Below, piece by piece: positions 1 to 7,150 of a DNA stretch of 11,864 nt (position 1 is the stretch's first letter; every line of letters starts with the position of its first letter). The DNA lies in assembly GCA_964387935.1 (NCBI GenBank), contig CAYLZN010000173.1, positions 1 through 11,864 on the forward strand, read 5' to 3'. Both the position numbers and the translations under genes were made by a program. A model generated the notes under the pieces. That model saw nothing but the letters and a program-made list of their open reading frames with translations, did not search any database and was not told the origin of the DNA. This stretch comes from CAYLZN01 sp964387935. GTDB taxonomy: Bacteria > Acidobacteriota > Vicinamibacteria > Vicinamibacterales > JAFNAJ01.

Positions 1-603
1 GGCCCGAGCTTCGCGGCCGAGGTGGCACGCGCGCTGCCCACCGCCGTCGTGGCCGCCTCTGACGACGCGATGGCCGTGGCCGCGGTCCAGCACGATTTCC
101 GGAGTCCATCGTTTCGCCTGTATGCGAGCGACGATGTCGTCGGCGTCGAGGTCGCCGGCGCGATGAAGAACGTCGTGGCGATCGCCGCCGGGGTGGTCGA
201 GGCGCTGGCGCTCGGTCAGAATGCACAGGCGGCGCTGATCACGCGAGGGCTGGCCGAGATGTCCCGGCTCGCGACCGCGCTCGGCGGGCGACGTGAAACG
301 CTGGCCGGTCTCAGCGGGCTCGGCGACCTCGTGCTGACGTGCACGGGCGGCTTGAGTCGCAACCGGCACGTCGGCGTCGAACTCGGGCACGGTCGTAGCC
401 TGGACGACATCCTGGCCGGCATGAAGATGGTCGCCGAGGGCGTGCGGACCACCCACGCCGTGCTCGAGGCTGGCGCGCGCCACGGCGTCGAACTCCCGAT
501 CACGGCGATGATGGAGGATGTGTTCGCGGGCCGCATCAGCCCGCGCCAGGCCGTCGAAGCCCTGATGCTGAGACGACAACGACCCGAAGCCGAAGGCGCC
601 TGA
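1..603 (+). CDS. gpsA: Glycerol-3-phosphate dehydrogenase [NAD(P)+], C-terminal part (5' end outside window)
   Basis: Reduces dihydroxyacetone phosphate to sn-glycerol 3-phosphate in the cytoplasm, the backbone for phospholipid synthesis. The frame is open from base 1 and enters at the GPSFA motif that ends the N-terminal Rossmann part, so roughly the first 130-140 residues lie outside the window. Of the 200 visible residues, the conserved Lys in GAMKN is at 56, GLGDLVLTC at 106-114, the SRNR phosphate-binding segment at 119-122, and AEGV, the usual VEGV-type motif, at 145-148. These are hallmarks of the GpsA C-terminal helical domain, and its length is normal. The GTG at 22 lies inside the domain and is not the start. 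The C-terminal tail is Arg-rich and short. ftsY follows after 35 nt. Identification is secure; only the missing N-terminus limits it. Confidence 0.95.
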   Translation, partial: GPSFAAEVARALPTAVVAASDDAMAVAAVQHDFRSPSFRLYASDDVVGVEVAGAMKNVVAIAAGVVEALALGQNAQAALITRGLAEMSRLATALGGRRETLAGLSGLGDLVLTCTGGLSRNRHVGVELGHGRSLDDILAGMKMVAEGVRTTHAVLEAGARHGVELPITAMMEDVFAGRISPRQAVEALMLRRQRPEAEGA

Positions 604-615
604 GGTCCGGCGCGC

Positions 616-621
616 TAGAAT
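616..621 (+). promoter_or_regulatory. Possible -10 element (TAGAAT) before ftsY
   Basis: In the 35-nt gpsA-ftsY gap, TAGAAT matches the bacterial -10 consensus in 5 of 6 positions and is AT-rich against a very GC-rich background. No good -35 hexamer is seen 16-18 nt upstream, where the sequence is the end of gpsA (about 593-598). If used, transcription would start near 628 and leave a leader of only about 10 nt before the ATG at 639. It may be chance. Confidence 0.3.
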
Positions 622-638
622 CACGAAGGGACGAGTGG

Positions 639-1559
639 ATGGGAGTCTTCGACCGGCTGCGCGGCAGCCTCGCGCGCACGACAGAACGCCTCAAGGGACG
701 CTTCGACGAAGTGGTGCGGCGGGCGGACCAGGAGGCGCGGGACGGCGCTCCCGGGACCGAGACGCTCGAGGCACTCGAGGAGTTGCTGATTGGCGCCGAC
801 GTGGGCGTGGCGGCCACCGATCGCGTCCTCGCCGCGGTCCGGGAGCGGCGCCGGCGCGGCGACAGCCTGCGCACGCTCGTGCACGAGGAGATCCTGCAGA
901 TCCTCGACGCGGCGGCCCGTCCGCTTGTCGAGGGGGGGCCTCCGCGCGTCGCCCTGATTGTCGGGGTGAACGGCACGGGCAAGACGACGACCATCGGCAA
1001 GCTCGCGAACCTGCACAGGAACGAGGGACGGGCGCCGCTGATCTGTGCGGCGGACACGTTCCGCGCGGCGGCCGTCGAGCAACTGGCGGTGTGGGCGGAG
1101 CGGGCGGGCGTCGATCTGGTGCGCGCGCAGCCGGGGGCCGATCCGGCCGCCGTGGTCTTCGACGCCCTCAAGTCCGGCCAGGCTCGTGGCAAGGACATCG
1201 TGCTCGTGGACACGGCAGGCCGCCTGCACACGCGCGTGAACCTGATGCAGGAACTCGAGAAGATCCGCCGTGTGGCCGCCCGAGAGGTCGAAGGCGCCCC
1301 GCACGACGTGCTGCTCGTGCTCGACGCGACCGTCGGGCAGAACGGCGTCGTGCAGGCCCGGGAGTTCGTCGGCGCGTCCGGCGTCAACGGCATCATCCTC
1401 ACCAAGCTCGATGGTACGGCCAAGGGGGGGATTGCCGTGGCGATTGCCCACGACCTGAAGATCCCCATCCGGTACGTGGGCATCGGTGAGGGGATCGACG
1501 ACCTGATCCCGTTCGCTGCGCCGGAGTACGTGAACGCCCTGTTCGAAGACCAGTGGTAG
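639..1559 (+). CDS. ftsY: Signal recognition particle receptor FtsY
   Basis: SRP-type GTPase that docks Ffh-ribosome complexes at the inner membrane during co-translational targeting. The 306-residue product has the NG domain only: an amphipathic start (MGVFDRLRGSL), the helical N domain to about 100, then the G domain. G-domain motifs are the P-loop GVNGTGKTT (109-117), DTFRAAA (139-145), DTAGR (191-195), TKLDG (255-259) and GIGEGIDDL (281-289). DTFRAAA and GIGEGIDDL separate FtsY from Ffh, which has DVRRPAA and GSGE instead. The long acidic A domain of E. coli FtsY is absent, as in many bacteria. The ATG is preceded by a purine-rich GAAGGGACGAG tract (624-634). The stop lies inside the beginning of ribD (7-nt overlap), implying co-transcription with the riboflavin genes. 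Confidence 0.97.
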   Translation: MGVFDRLRGSLARTTERLKGRFDEVVRRADQEARDGAPGTETLEALEELLIGADVGVAATDRVLAAVRERRRRGDSLRTLVHEEILQILDAAARPLVEGGPPRVALIVGVNGTGKTTTIGKLANLHRNEGRAPLICAADTFRAAAVEQLAVWAERAGVDLVRAQPGADPAAVVFDALKSGQARGKDIVLVDTAGRLHTRVNLMQELEKIRRVAAREVEGAPHDVLLVLDATVGQNGVVQAREFVGASGVNGIILTKLDGTAKGGIAVAIAHDLKIPIRYVGIGEGIDDLIPFAAPEYVNALFEDQW

Positions 1560-2650
1560 CCGCCGACCCCGATGCGTCGTTCATGGCACTGGCCCTGCGC
1601 CTTGCGGAGCGAGGGCGGGGGCAGGTGAGCCCCAACCCGATGGTGGGTGCGGTGCTCGTCGATGCCCAGGGCGTGATCGTAGGCCTGGGCTACCACGAGA
1701 AGGCCGGCGGCCCGCACGCCGAGATTCAGGCCTTGCGGATGGCAGGGGCGCGAAGTCGCCAGGCGACGCTCTACTGCACGCTCGAACCGTGTTCGCACAC
1801 CGGGCGCACCGGCCCCTGCTGCGTGGCCCTTGCCGAGGCCGGCGTGCGTCGCGTCGTCGTCGCCGCCGAGGACCCGAATCCCCTGGTGGCGGGGCGCGGG
1901 CTGGCCTACCTGCGGGCGCAAGGCCTCGAGGTGCGCGAGGGCCTCCTCTGCGAGGCGGCGGAACAGCAGAACGTGGCCTTCTTCACCGCGATGCGAAAGG
2001 GCCGCCCCTGGGTCGTCGCCAAGATCGCCACGAGCCTCGACGGTCGCGTGGCCGCGGCGCCGGGCCAGCAGACCCGCCTCACCTCGGAGCCCGCCAACCG
2101 TGTCGTGCATCGCCTGCGCGCCGAGGTGGATGCGCTCGCCGTCGGTGCCGGCACGCTCCTGGCCGATGACCCCGCACTGACGGTGCGAGGCGTGTTCCGG
2201 GCGCGACCGCTCGTCCGCGTGATCTTCGACACGGCGCTCCGGACCCCGCCGTCGGCGAGGGTGCTGGCGACCGTGTCGGCCGGTCCGGTCGTGATCGTGA
2301 CCCACGAGCAGGACGACGCGGGATGGCAGGCGCGGGCGGGGCGCCTGCGGGCGGCGGGCGCCGACCTTCTGGGCACCGCGAAGCACGACCTGCGCGGCGC
2401 ACTGGAAGCGCTTGCCAGACGAGAGATACGATCAGTGCTGCTCGAGGGCGGACCGACGCTGCACCGGTCGGCCTTCCGGGAACGCCTGGTCGATCGCGTC
2501 CAGGTGTTTGTGACGCCCGCCGTACTCGGCGCGCGTGGAGTGCCCTGGGACATGCCCCCGGGGCTGTCGCTGTCCGCCCTGGCGGGGACGCGCTGTCTCC
2601 CGCTCGGGTCGGATGTGCTGCTGGAGTGTGATGTTCACGGGACTGATTGA
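1553..2650 (+). CDS. ribD: Bifunctional riboflavin biosynthesis deaminase/reductase RibD
   Basis: Catalyses the second and third steps of riboflavin synthesis from GTP: deamination of the pyrimidine, then reduction of its ribosyl side chain. In the 365-residue protein the zinc deaminase domain (about 1-145) carries SPNPMVGAV (26-34), HAE (55-57) and PCSHTGRTGPC (79-89). The zinc ligands are therefore H55, C80 and C89, and E57 is the catalytic proton carrier. The reductase domain (about 151-365) has AKIATSLDGRVA (156-167), GAGTLLADDP (198-207) and LLEGGPTL (297-304). I chose GTG at 1553 because it puts the family's D-x-x-FM element at normal depth; the in-frame ATG at 1583 would cut into that element. 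No strong Shine-Dalgarno is visible, consistent with translational coupling to ftsY. Both domains look intact. Confidence 0.95.
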   Translation: MVAADPDASFMALALRLAERGRGQVSPNPMVGAVLVDAQGVIVGLGYHEKAGGPHAEIQALRMAGARSRQATLYCTLEPCSHTGRTGPCCVALAEAGVRRVVVAAEDPNPLVAGRGLAYLRAQGLEVREGLLCEAAEQQNVAFFTAMRKGRPWVVAKIATSLDGRVAAAPGQQTRLTSEPANRVVHRLRAEVDALAVGAGTLLADDPALTVRGVFRARPLVRVIFDTALRTPPSARVLATVSAGPVVIVTHEQDDAGWQARAGRLRAAGADLLGTAKHDLRGALEALARREIRSVLLEGGPTLHRSAFRERLVDRVQVFVTPAVLGARGVPWDMPPGLSLSALAGTRCLPLGSDVLLECDVHGTD

Positions 2651-3257
2651 GTCTGTCGGCCACGTGCGCGCCGTCGAGCCCATCGCGGGTGGCGTGCGCC
2701 TCGCGATCAGAACGCCTCTGGCGCCGCAGCTGGCGGTCGGCGACAGCCTGGCCACCAACGGGATCTGCCTGACCGTGGTCGATGCGACACCGGACGCGGT
2801 GGCCATGGAGGTGTCACCGGAGACGCTGCGCGTGACCAACCTGGGGGACCTGGAGGTCGGGACCCTCGTCAACCTCGAACGACCCGTGCGGCCGGATGGG
2901 CTGATGGGCGGCCATTTCGTGCAGGGCCATGTCGATGCCACCGGCCGGGTACTCGGGCTGGTGACCGAGGGGGAGTTCTGGCGGTTCTCGTTCAGTTACC
3001 CCCCCGAGCTCGCAGCGCTCTTCATTCCCAAGGGGTCCGTGGCGGTGGACGGGATCTCACTGACCGTGGCGGCGCTCCGCCCGCAGGAGTTCGACGTGCA
3101 GATCATCCCGCACACGTGGGAGCACACCAACATCCAGGCGTACCGCGTCGGGGACCGGGTGAACCTGGAGTGTGACATGCTGGGTAAGTACGTCGTGCGG
3201 GTCGCCCAGCTCGCCGGGTGGACGTTGCCGTCGGCGGGTGCCGCCGGGCCGGACTGA
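2631..3257 (+). CDS. ribE: Riboflavin synthase, alpha subunit
   Basis: Dismutates two molecules of 6,7-dimethyl-8-ribityllumazine to riboflavin and the pyrimidine precursor, the last step of the pathway. The 208-residue product shows the duplicated lumazine-binding barrel. The first half has MFTGLIE at the N-terminus, LATNGICLTV (40-49, with C46) and GGHFVQGHVD (93-102). The second half has VAVDGISLTV (137-146), IIPHTWEHT (158-166) and VNLECDMLGKYV (177-188). The ATG at 2631 gives the invariant MFTG start and has GGAG at 2623-2626, 4 nt upstream. An in-frame GTG directly before it (2628) is unlikely. It overlaps the end of ribD by 20 nt, so the two are probably translated together. Some genomes call this gene ribC. 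Its substrate requires lumazine synthase (ribH), which is not in this window. Confidence 0.96.
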   Translation: MFTGLIESVGHVRAVEPIAGGVRLAIRTPLAPQLAVGDSLATNGICLTVVDATPDAVAMEVSPETLRVTNLGDLEVGTLVNLERPVRPDGLMGGHFVQGHVDATGRVLGLVTEGEFWRFSFSYPPELAALFIPKGSVAVDGISLTVAALRPQEFDVQIIPHTWEHTNIQAYRVGDRVNLECDMLGKYVVRVAQLAGWTLPSAGAAGPD

Positions 3258-3271
3258 AGGACCTCGTCGCC

Positions 3272-4558
3272 ATGCCATCCAGGACAGCTTCACCACGCGG
3301 GCGCCGCAAGGCGCCGGCCGCGCCCCTGCGCCTCGCACGGGACGCCGACACCCGTTCGCCGTTCGCGGCGGTCGAGGACGCCATCGCCGCGTTCCGTCAT
3401 GGTCAGATGGTCATCATCGTCGATGACGAAGACCGTGAAAACGAGGGTGATCTCGCCGTCGCTGCGGCACGCGTGACACCCGACGTCATCAACTTCATGG
3501 CCACGCACGGACGCGGGCTGATCTGTCTCGCGTTGACCGGACAGCGGCTCGACGAGCTCGAGATTCCGCTGATGGTCACGCAGAACAGCTCACGCTTCGA
3601 AACGGCGTTCTGCGTGTCGATCGAGGCGCGGGCGGGCACCAGCACGGGGATCTCCGCCGCCGATCGGTCGGCGACCGTGCTGGCCGCGATCGATCCCGCC
3701 ACGCGTCCGGCGGACCTGGCCCGTCCCGGGCACATGTTCCCCCTCCGGGCCCGCGACGGCGGGGTGCTCGTCCGGGCCGGGCAAACCGAGGCCTCGGTGG
3801 ACCTGGCGCGGATTGCCGGGCTGTATCCGGGGGCGGTGATCTGCGAAATCATGAACCCGGACGGGACGATGGCCCGGGTGCGGAACCTGGCGAAGTTCGC
3901 GCGCCGGCACCGCCTGCTGATGATCACGATCGCGGATCTCATCAGGTACCGGATGCGGACCGAGGGCCTCGTGCGCCGCGTGGCGGCCGCCACGCTGCCG
4001 ACCGATTTTGGCGAGTTCACCGTGATCGCCTTCGAGAGCGTCATCGACGGCGAGACCCACGTGGCACTCATGCGCGGGGACATCGGCGACGGCACGGACG
4101 TCCTGGTGAGGGTGCACTCGCGATGCCTCACCGGCGACGTGTTCCACTCGGCGCGTTGCGACTGCGGCGTGCAGCTGCACCGGGCGATGGAGCAGATTGC
4201 CAGGACCAATCGCGGGGTGCTGCTGTATCTCAACCAGGAGGGCCGCGGGATCGGCCTCGCCAACAAGATCCGCGCGTACGAATTGCAGGATCAGGGCTAC
4301 GACACCGTCGAGGCCAACGAACGGCTCGGCTTCAAGGCCGATCAGCGGGACTACGGCATCGGCGCGCAGATCCTCCGTGACCTTGGCGTCCGGTCCATGC
4401 GGCTGCTGACCAACAACCCGCGGAAATTCGTCGGGTTGGAGGGGTACGGGCTGTCGGTCAGCGCCACCGAGCCGCTCGAAGTGGCCGCCTCCAAGCACAC
4501 CTTGCGCTACCTCCGGGCGAAGAAGGAGAAGCTCGGGCACCATCTCAAAGGGGTCTGA
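3272..4558 (+). CDS. ribBA: Bifunctional 3,4-dihydroxy-2-butanone-4-phosphate synthase / GTP cyclohydrolase II
   Basis: Makes both precursors of the lumazine: the four-carbon unit from ribulose 5-phosphate (RibB domain) and the pyrimidine from GTP (RibA domain). The protein has 428 residues. RibB part (about 30-230): DDEDRENEGD (51-60), TGISAADR (125-132), RPGHMFPL (151-158), NPDGTMAR (195-202). RibA part (about 235-428): zinc-binding HSRCLTGD and ARCDCG (C285, C296, C298), NQEGRGIGL (321-329), TNNPRK (380-385). The RibA domain looks catalytically complete, unlike degenerate RibBX variants. In the RibB domain, Q171 stands where the HTE motif normally has the metal-binding His. The first 25-30 residues are basic and Pro/Ala-rich, outside the fold. 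The ATG at 3272 has AAGGA at 3257-3261; an in-frame GTG at 3218, inside ribE, is less likely. Confidence 0.94.
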   Translation: MPSRTASPRGRRKAPAAPLRLARDADTRSPFAAVEDAIAAFRHGQMVIIVDDEDRENEGDLAVAAARVTPDVINFMATHGRGLICLALTGQRLDELEIPLMVTQNSSRFETAFCVSIEARAGTSTGISAADRSATVLAAIDPATRPADLARPGHMFPLRARDGGVLVRAGQTEASVDLARIAGLYPGAVICEIMNPDGTMARVRNLAKFARRHRLLMITIADLIRYRMRTEGLVRRVAAATLPTDFGEFTVIAFESVIDGETHVALMRGDIGDGTDVLVRVHSRCLTGDVFHSARCDCGVQLHRAMEQIARTNRGVLLYLNQEGRGIGLANKIRAYELQDQGYDTVEANERLGFKADQRDYGIGAQILRDLGVRSMRLLTNNPRKFVGLEGYGLSVSATEPLEVAASKHTLRYLRAKKEKLGHHLKGV

Positions 4559-4580
4559 AGCGGGTGCGGCCCCCAACTCG

Positions 4581-4610
4581 TTGACAGCCTGATACTTCCT
4601 GGGCGAAAAT
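4581..4610 (+). promoter_or_regulatory. Likely sigma70-type promoter before ffh
   Basis: A perfect TTGACA -35 hexamer at 4581-4586 is followed after 18 nt by GAAAAT at 4605-4610, which matches 4 of 6 positions of the -10 consensus. The segment lies in the 109-nt ribBA-ffh gap, the only sizeable gap in the left two-thirds of the window, and it is AT-rich for this genome. Transcription would begin near 4617, giving an approximately 50-nt leader before the ffh ATG. It suggests that ffh-rpsP-khpA-rimM-trmD-rplS-rnhB can be transcribed independently of the riboflavin genes. Confidence 0.6.
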
Positions 4611-4623
4611 AGCGGTTTGCGCA

Positions 4624-4641
4624 CCCGGGCTCCCACCCGGG
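4624..4641 (+). other. Repeat-based hairpin in the ffh leader
   Basis: CCCGGG occurs at 4624-4629 and 4636-4641. The hexamer is its own reverse complement, so the two copies can pair across a 6-nt loop; they also form a 12-nt-period direct repeat of CACCCGGG. A competing stem, CTCCC (4630-4634) with GGGAG (4639-4643), overlaps it. Both stems abut the purine-rich GAGAGGAG at 4641-4648, the only Shine-Dalgarno-like stretch of the leader. A role in translation control is possible but unproven. Confidence 0.35.
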
Positions 4642-4667
4642 AGAGGAGCGGTGCGCGTGACGACCCG

Positions 4668-6038
4668 ATGTTCGAATCGCTCAGCGCTCGTCTTCAGGAG
4701 GTCTTCCGGTCGCTCCGGGGTGAGGTTCGCCTCACCGAGGCGACCGTGGATGCCGCGCTGCGCGAGATCCGGATGGCCCTGCTCGAGGCCGACGTCAACT
4801 TCAAGGTCGTCAAGGCCTTCGTCGAGCGCGTCCGGGCGCGTGCAATCGACCAGGAGGTCCTGAAGAGCCTGACTCCTGCCCAGCAGGTCGTCCGCATTGT
4901 CCGCGACGAGATGCTCGCCCTGTTCGGGGACAGTGAGCCCGGCCTGCGGCCGGGGACCGCCACCCCCAAGGTCGTTCTCATGCTGGGCCTGCAGGGCTCG
5001 GGCAAGACGACCACCAGCGCCAAGCTCGCGCGCCACCTGGCGCGCCAGGGCCGCCACCCGATGGTGGTGTCCACCGACGTCAGGCGGCCCGCGGCCATCG
5101 AGCAGTTGTCGGTCGTCGCGCGGCAAGCCGAGGTGCCGGTGTTCGATCCGGCGGGCGATCTCGATCCGGTGTCGCGCGCGCGCGGCGCCCTGGCGGACGT
5201 CCGCACGCGTGGCTTCGACGTGCTGATCGTCGACACGGCGGGGCGCCTGCACATCGACGACGAGCTGATGGTGGAACTCGAGGCCCTCAAGCGCGAGGTC
5301 GTCCCGACAGACCTGCTGTACGTCGCCGACGCGATGACGGGGCAGGACGCCATCAAGAGCGCCGGCGAGTTCAACCGGCGCATCGGCATCACCGGCGTCG
5401 TGCTCACCAAGATGGACGGCGATGCGCGCGGCGGCGCGGCCCTGTCGGTCGTCTCGGTCCTGGGCGTGCCGATCGCGTTTGTGGGTTCCGGCGAGCGTCT
5501 CGCGGATCTCGAGCCCTTCCACCCGGAGCGCGTCGTCTCGCGTGTGCTGGGGATGGGCGACGTCCTGTCGCTCATCGAGAAGGCCGAGCAGGCCTTCGAC
5601 CAGGAGCAGGCGCTCGCGCTCGAGCAGAAGATCCGCCAGGACGACTTCACGCTGGACGACTTCCGGGGCCAGCTCCAGGCCATCCGGCGCATGGGCCCGC
5701 TCGAGCACGTGCTGGGCATGATCCCCGGGATGGGCAACCTGAAGCAGTTGCCCGAAGGTGGCGTGGACGAGAAGCAGTTGGTGCGGGTCGAGGCCATCAT
5801 CAACTCGATGACGGCCCAGGAACGCCGGAATCACCACGTGATCAACGGCAGCCGCCGCAAGCGCATCGCGCGCGGCAGCGGCACCAGCGTCGAGGACGTC
5901 AACCGCCTGCTGAAGCAGTTCATCCAGATGCGGAAGATGCTGAAGGTCGTCGGCGGGATGGCGGGGATGGGGCCCGGTCGCGGGCGCGGAAAGATGCGCA
6001 GGAACCTGGGCCAGCTCCGGTCGATGCTCGGCGGGTGA
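4668..6038 (+). CDS. ffh: Signal recognition particle protein Ffh (SRP54)
   Basis: Binds 4.5S RNA and hydrophobic nascent chains, and pairs with FtsY to deliver ribosomes to the membrane. The protein has 456 residues. The N domain starts with MFESLSARLQ. The G domain has GLQGSGKTTT (107-116), DVRRPAAIEQL (137-147), DTAGR (189-193), TKMDG (247-251) and GSGE (273-276). The Met-rich M domain (about 325-456) carries RRKRIARGSGTSVEDVNRLL (396-415), the RNA-binding helices, and ends in a basic, Gly/Met-rich tail. Length and motifs are standard. The ATG at 4668 gives the family's N-terminus. The in-frame TTG at 4617 would add 17 unrelated residues and lies at the predicted transcription start. The only good Shine-Dalgarno (GAGAGGAG, 4641-4648) is about 19 nt upstream of the ATG, farther than normal. 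rpsP follows after 49 nt. The 4.5S RNA gene was not seen here. Confidence 0.97.
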   Translation: MFESLSARLQEVFRSLRGEVRLTEATVDAALREIRMALLEADVNFKVVKAFVERVRARAIDQEVLKSLTPAQQVVRIVRDEMLALFGDSEPGLRPGTATPKVVLMLGLQGSGKTTTSAKLARHLARQGRHPMVVSTDVRRPAAIEQLSVVARQAEVPVFDPAGDLDPVSRARGALADVRTRGFDVLIVDTAGRLHIDDELMVELEALKREVVPTDLLYVADAMTGQDAIKSAGEFNRRIGITGVVLTKMDGDARGGAALSVVSVLGVPIAFVGSGERLADLEPFHPERVVSRVLGMGDVLSLIEKAEQAFDQEQALALEQKIRQDDFTLDDFRGQLQAIRRMGPLEHVLGMIPGMGNLKQLPEGGVDEKQLVRVEAIINSMTAQERRNHHVINGSRRKRIARGSGTSVEDVNRLLKQFIQMRKMLKVVGGMAGMGPGRGRGKMRRNLGQLRSMLGG

Positions 6039-6087
6039 TCGGGCGGGCAAGGGCAGGACGAAAGCAGACGAGGGAACAGGAGACGCA

Positions 6088-6354
6088 ATGCTGGCAATTC
6101 GCTTGACGAAGGTGGGCGCCAAGAAGAGGCCCTTCTACCGGGTGGTGGTCACCGAACATGCGTCGGCCCGCGACGGGCAGGCCGTGGAGATCCTGGGCCA
6201 CTACGACCCGCGCACGCAGCCGGAGCGCCTGGTGGTCGATCGCGACCGGCTGTCGCACTGGCTCGGGGCTGGGGCACGGCCCTCGGACACGGTCCGGACC
6301 CTGCTGGCCCGGCACAAGGCGCCCGCGGCGCCGCCCGAGGTGGCAGCATCGTGA
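6088..6354 (+). CDS. rpsP: 30S ribosomal protein S16
   Basis: Structural protein of the 30S body, needed for 16S rRNA folding. The 88-residue product begins with LAIRLTKVGAKKRPFYRVVV (2-21), the S16 signature, and continues with the EILGHYDPRT segment and a C-terminal helix. Length is typical; the last 15 residues are Ala/Pro-rich. The ATG has AGGAGA at 6078-6083, 4 nt upstream, the clearest ribosome-binding site in the window, as expected for a highly expressed gene. It is the first gene of the rpsP-khpA-rimM-trmD-rplS set, and its TGA overlaps the GTG of khpA (GTGA). Confidence 0.96.
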   Translation: MLAIRLTKVGAKKRPFYRVVVTEHASARDGQAVEILGHYDPRTQPERLVVDRDRLSHWLGAGARPSDTVRTLLARHKAPAAPPEVAAS

Positions 6355-6608
6355 GCCGAGCGGCTTCACTGGTCGAGGCCGTGGCCGAGGCGCTCGCCGA
6401 CGAGCCCGAGGAGGTTGCCGTCACGGAGGCGGTGCACCGCGGGACGACCGTCATCGAGGTGTTCATGGCGCCTGGCGATCTGGGGCACGTCATCGGCCGC
6501 CACGGGCGTACCGCGACGGCGATCCGCACGCTGGCCGCCGTCGCAGGGGAACGCGACGGCCACCGTGTGCAGGTCGAGTTCAGGGACGCGCCGAACGGCA
6601 ACGTATGA
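6351..6608 (+). CDS. khpA: KH-domain RNA-binding protein KhpA (YlqC family)
   Basis: Small RNA chaperone-type KH protein. In other bacteria KhpA works with KhpB/EloR in RNA metabolism and cell elongation, but its role here is inferred. The 85-residue product is a single KH domain: LVEAVAEAL helix, a strand, and then the GxxG loop GRHG at 49-52 within HVIGRHGRTATAIRTL (46-61), followed by VQVEF. The position between rpsP and rimM is the usual one. It starts at a GTG whose last two bases lie in the rpsP stop and ends at a TGA overlapping the rimM ATG (ATGA), so it is almost certainly translated by coupling with both neighbours. Confidence 0.9.
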   Translation: MSRAASLVEAVAEALADEPEEVAVTEAVHRGTTVIEVFMAPGDLGHVIGRHGRTATAIRTLAAVAGERDGHRVQVEFRDAPNGNV

Positions 6609-7150
6609 CCGAAGGCTGGGACGAGATGGTGGTGGTCGGCACGGTGCTCCGACCGCACGGCCTGCGAGGGCACGTCATCGTCAAGCCTGAAACGGACTTC
6701 GCCGACGAGCGGTTCAAGGCGGGGAGCGTCCTCTACATGAAGGCGCCGGCCCGTCCCCAGGCGCTCACCGTCCGCGAGGCGCGGTGGCATCTCGGGCGCC
6801 TGCGCGTGGTGTTCGAGGACGTGGCGTCGCTCGAGGGCGCAGAGGCGCTGGGTCGTGGCGAGCTTCGTGTGGAGTCGGCCCGATTGTCCGCGCTGCCGGC
6901 CGGGACCTACTACCACCACCAACTGGTGGGGTGCGAGGTGAGAACCGTGGCCGGCGACACCATCGGCCACGTCCGGCGCGTGGACGGCGCGGGCGGAGCC
7001 AGCACGCTGGTCGTGGACGGGCGTCGAGGAGAAGTGCTGGTGCCTCTCGCAGGTCACATCTGCGTGGAGATCGATGTGGAGGGACGCCGGATCGCGATCG
7101 AGCCCCCGGAAGGACTGCTGGAGCTGAACGCGACGCGCGGGGTGCGGTGA
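6605..7150 (+). CDS. rimM: Ribosome maturation factor RimM
   Basis: Assists late assembly of the 30S head, binding S19 during 16S rRNA processing. The 181-residue protein has the N-terminal RimM barrel, with VVGTVLRPHGLRGHVIVKPE at 10-29, and the C-terminal PRC-barrel (about 100-175), with LVGCEVRTV, VLVPL and PPEGLLEL. The usual YYWxDLIG element at the start of the PRC-barrel reads YYHHQLVG, losing the conserved Trp and Asp. The rest of the domain is recognisable, so it is probably functional. The ATG overlaps the khpA stop by 4 nt, and the stop overlaps the trmD GTG by 4 nt. Confidence 0.93.
   Translation: MTEGWDEMVVVGTVLRPHGLRGHVIVKPETDFADERFKAGSVLYMKAPARPQALTVREARWHLGRLRVVFEDVASLEGAEALGRGELRVESARLSALPAGTYYHHQLVGCEVRTVAGDTIGHVRRVDGAGGASTLVVDGRRGEVLVPLAGHICVEIDVEGRRIAIEPPEGLLELNATRGVR

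Noticed and set aside
536..2386. A 616-residue reading frame on the - strand across ftsY and ribD
   Set aside because: Its product is Arg/Ser/Pro/Ala-rich with no domain, and the + strand carries two complete conserved enzymes. Long antisense frames are expected at this GC content.
3272..4558. RibBX-type protein (RibB with degenerate RibA)
   Set aside because: The RibA domain keeps its zinc cysteines, QEGRGIGL and TNNPRK, so it reads as an active bifunctional enzyme.
4651..4863. Leader ORF beginning at GTG 4651 or 4657, close behind the GAGAGGAG tract
   Set aside because: The product has no family features and overlaps ffh out of frame; more likely the Shine-Dalgarno simply sits far from the ffh ATG.
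4545..6122. A 525-residue reading frame on the - strand across ffh
   Set aside because: His/Asp/Leu/Arg-rich shadow of ffh in the complementary phase, with no recognisable motif.
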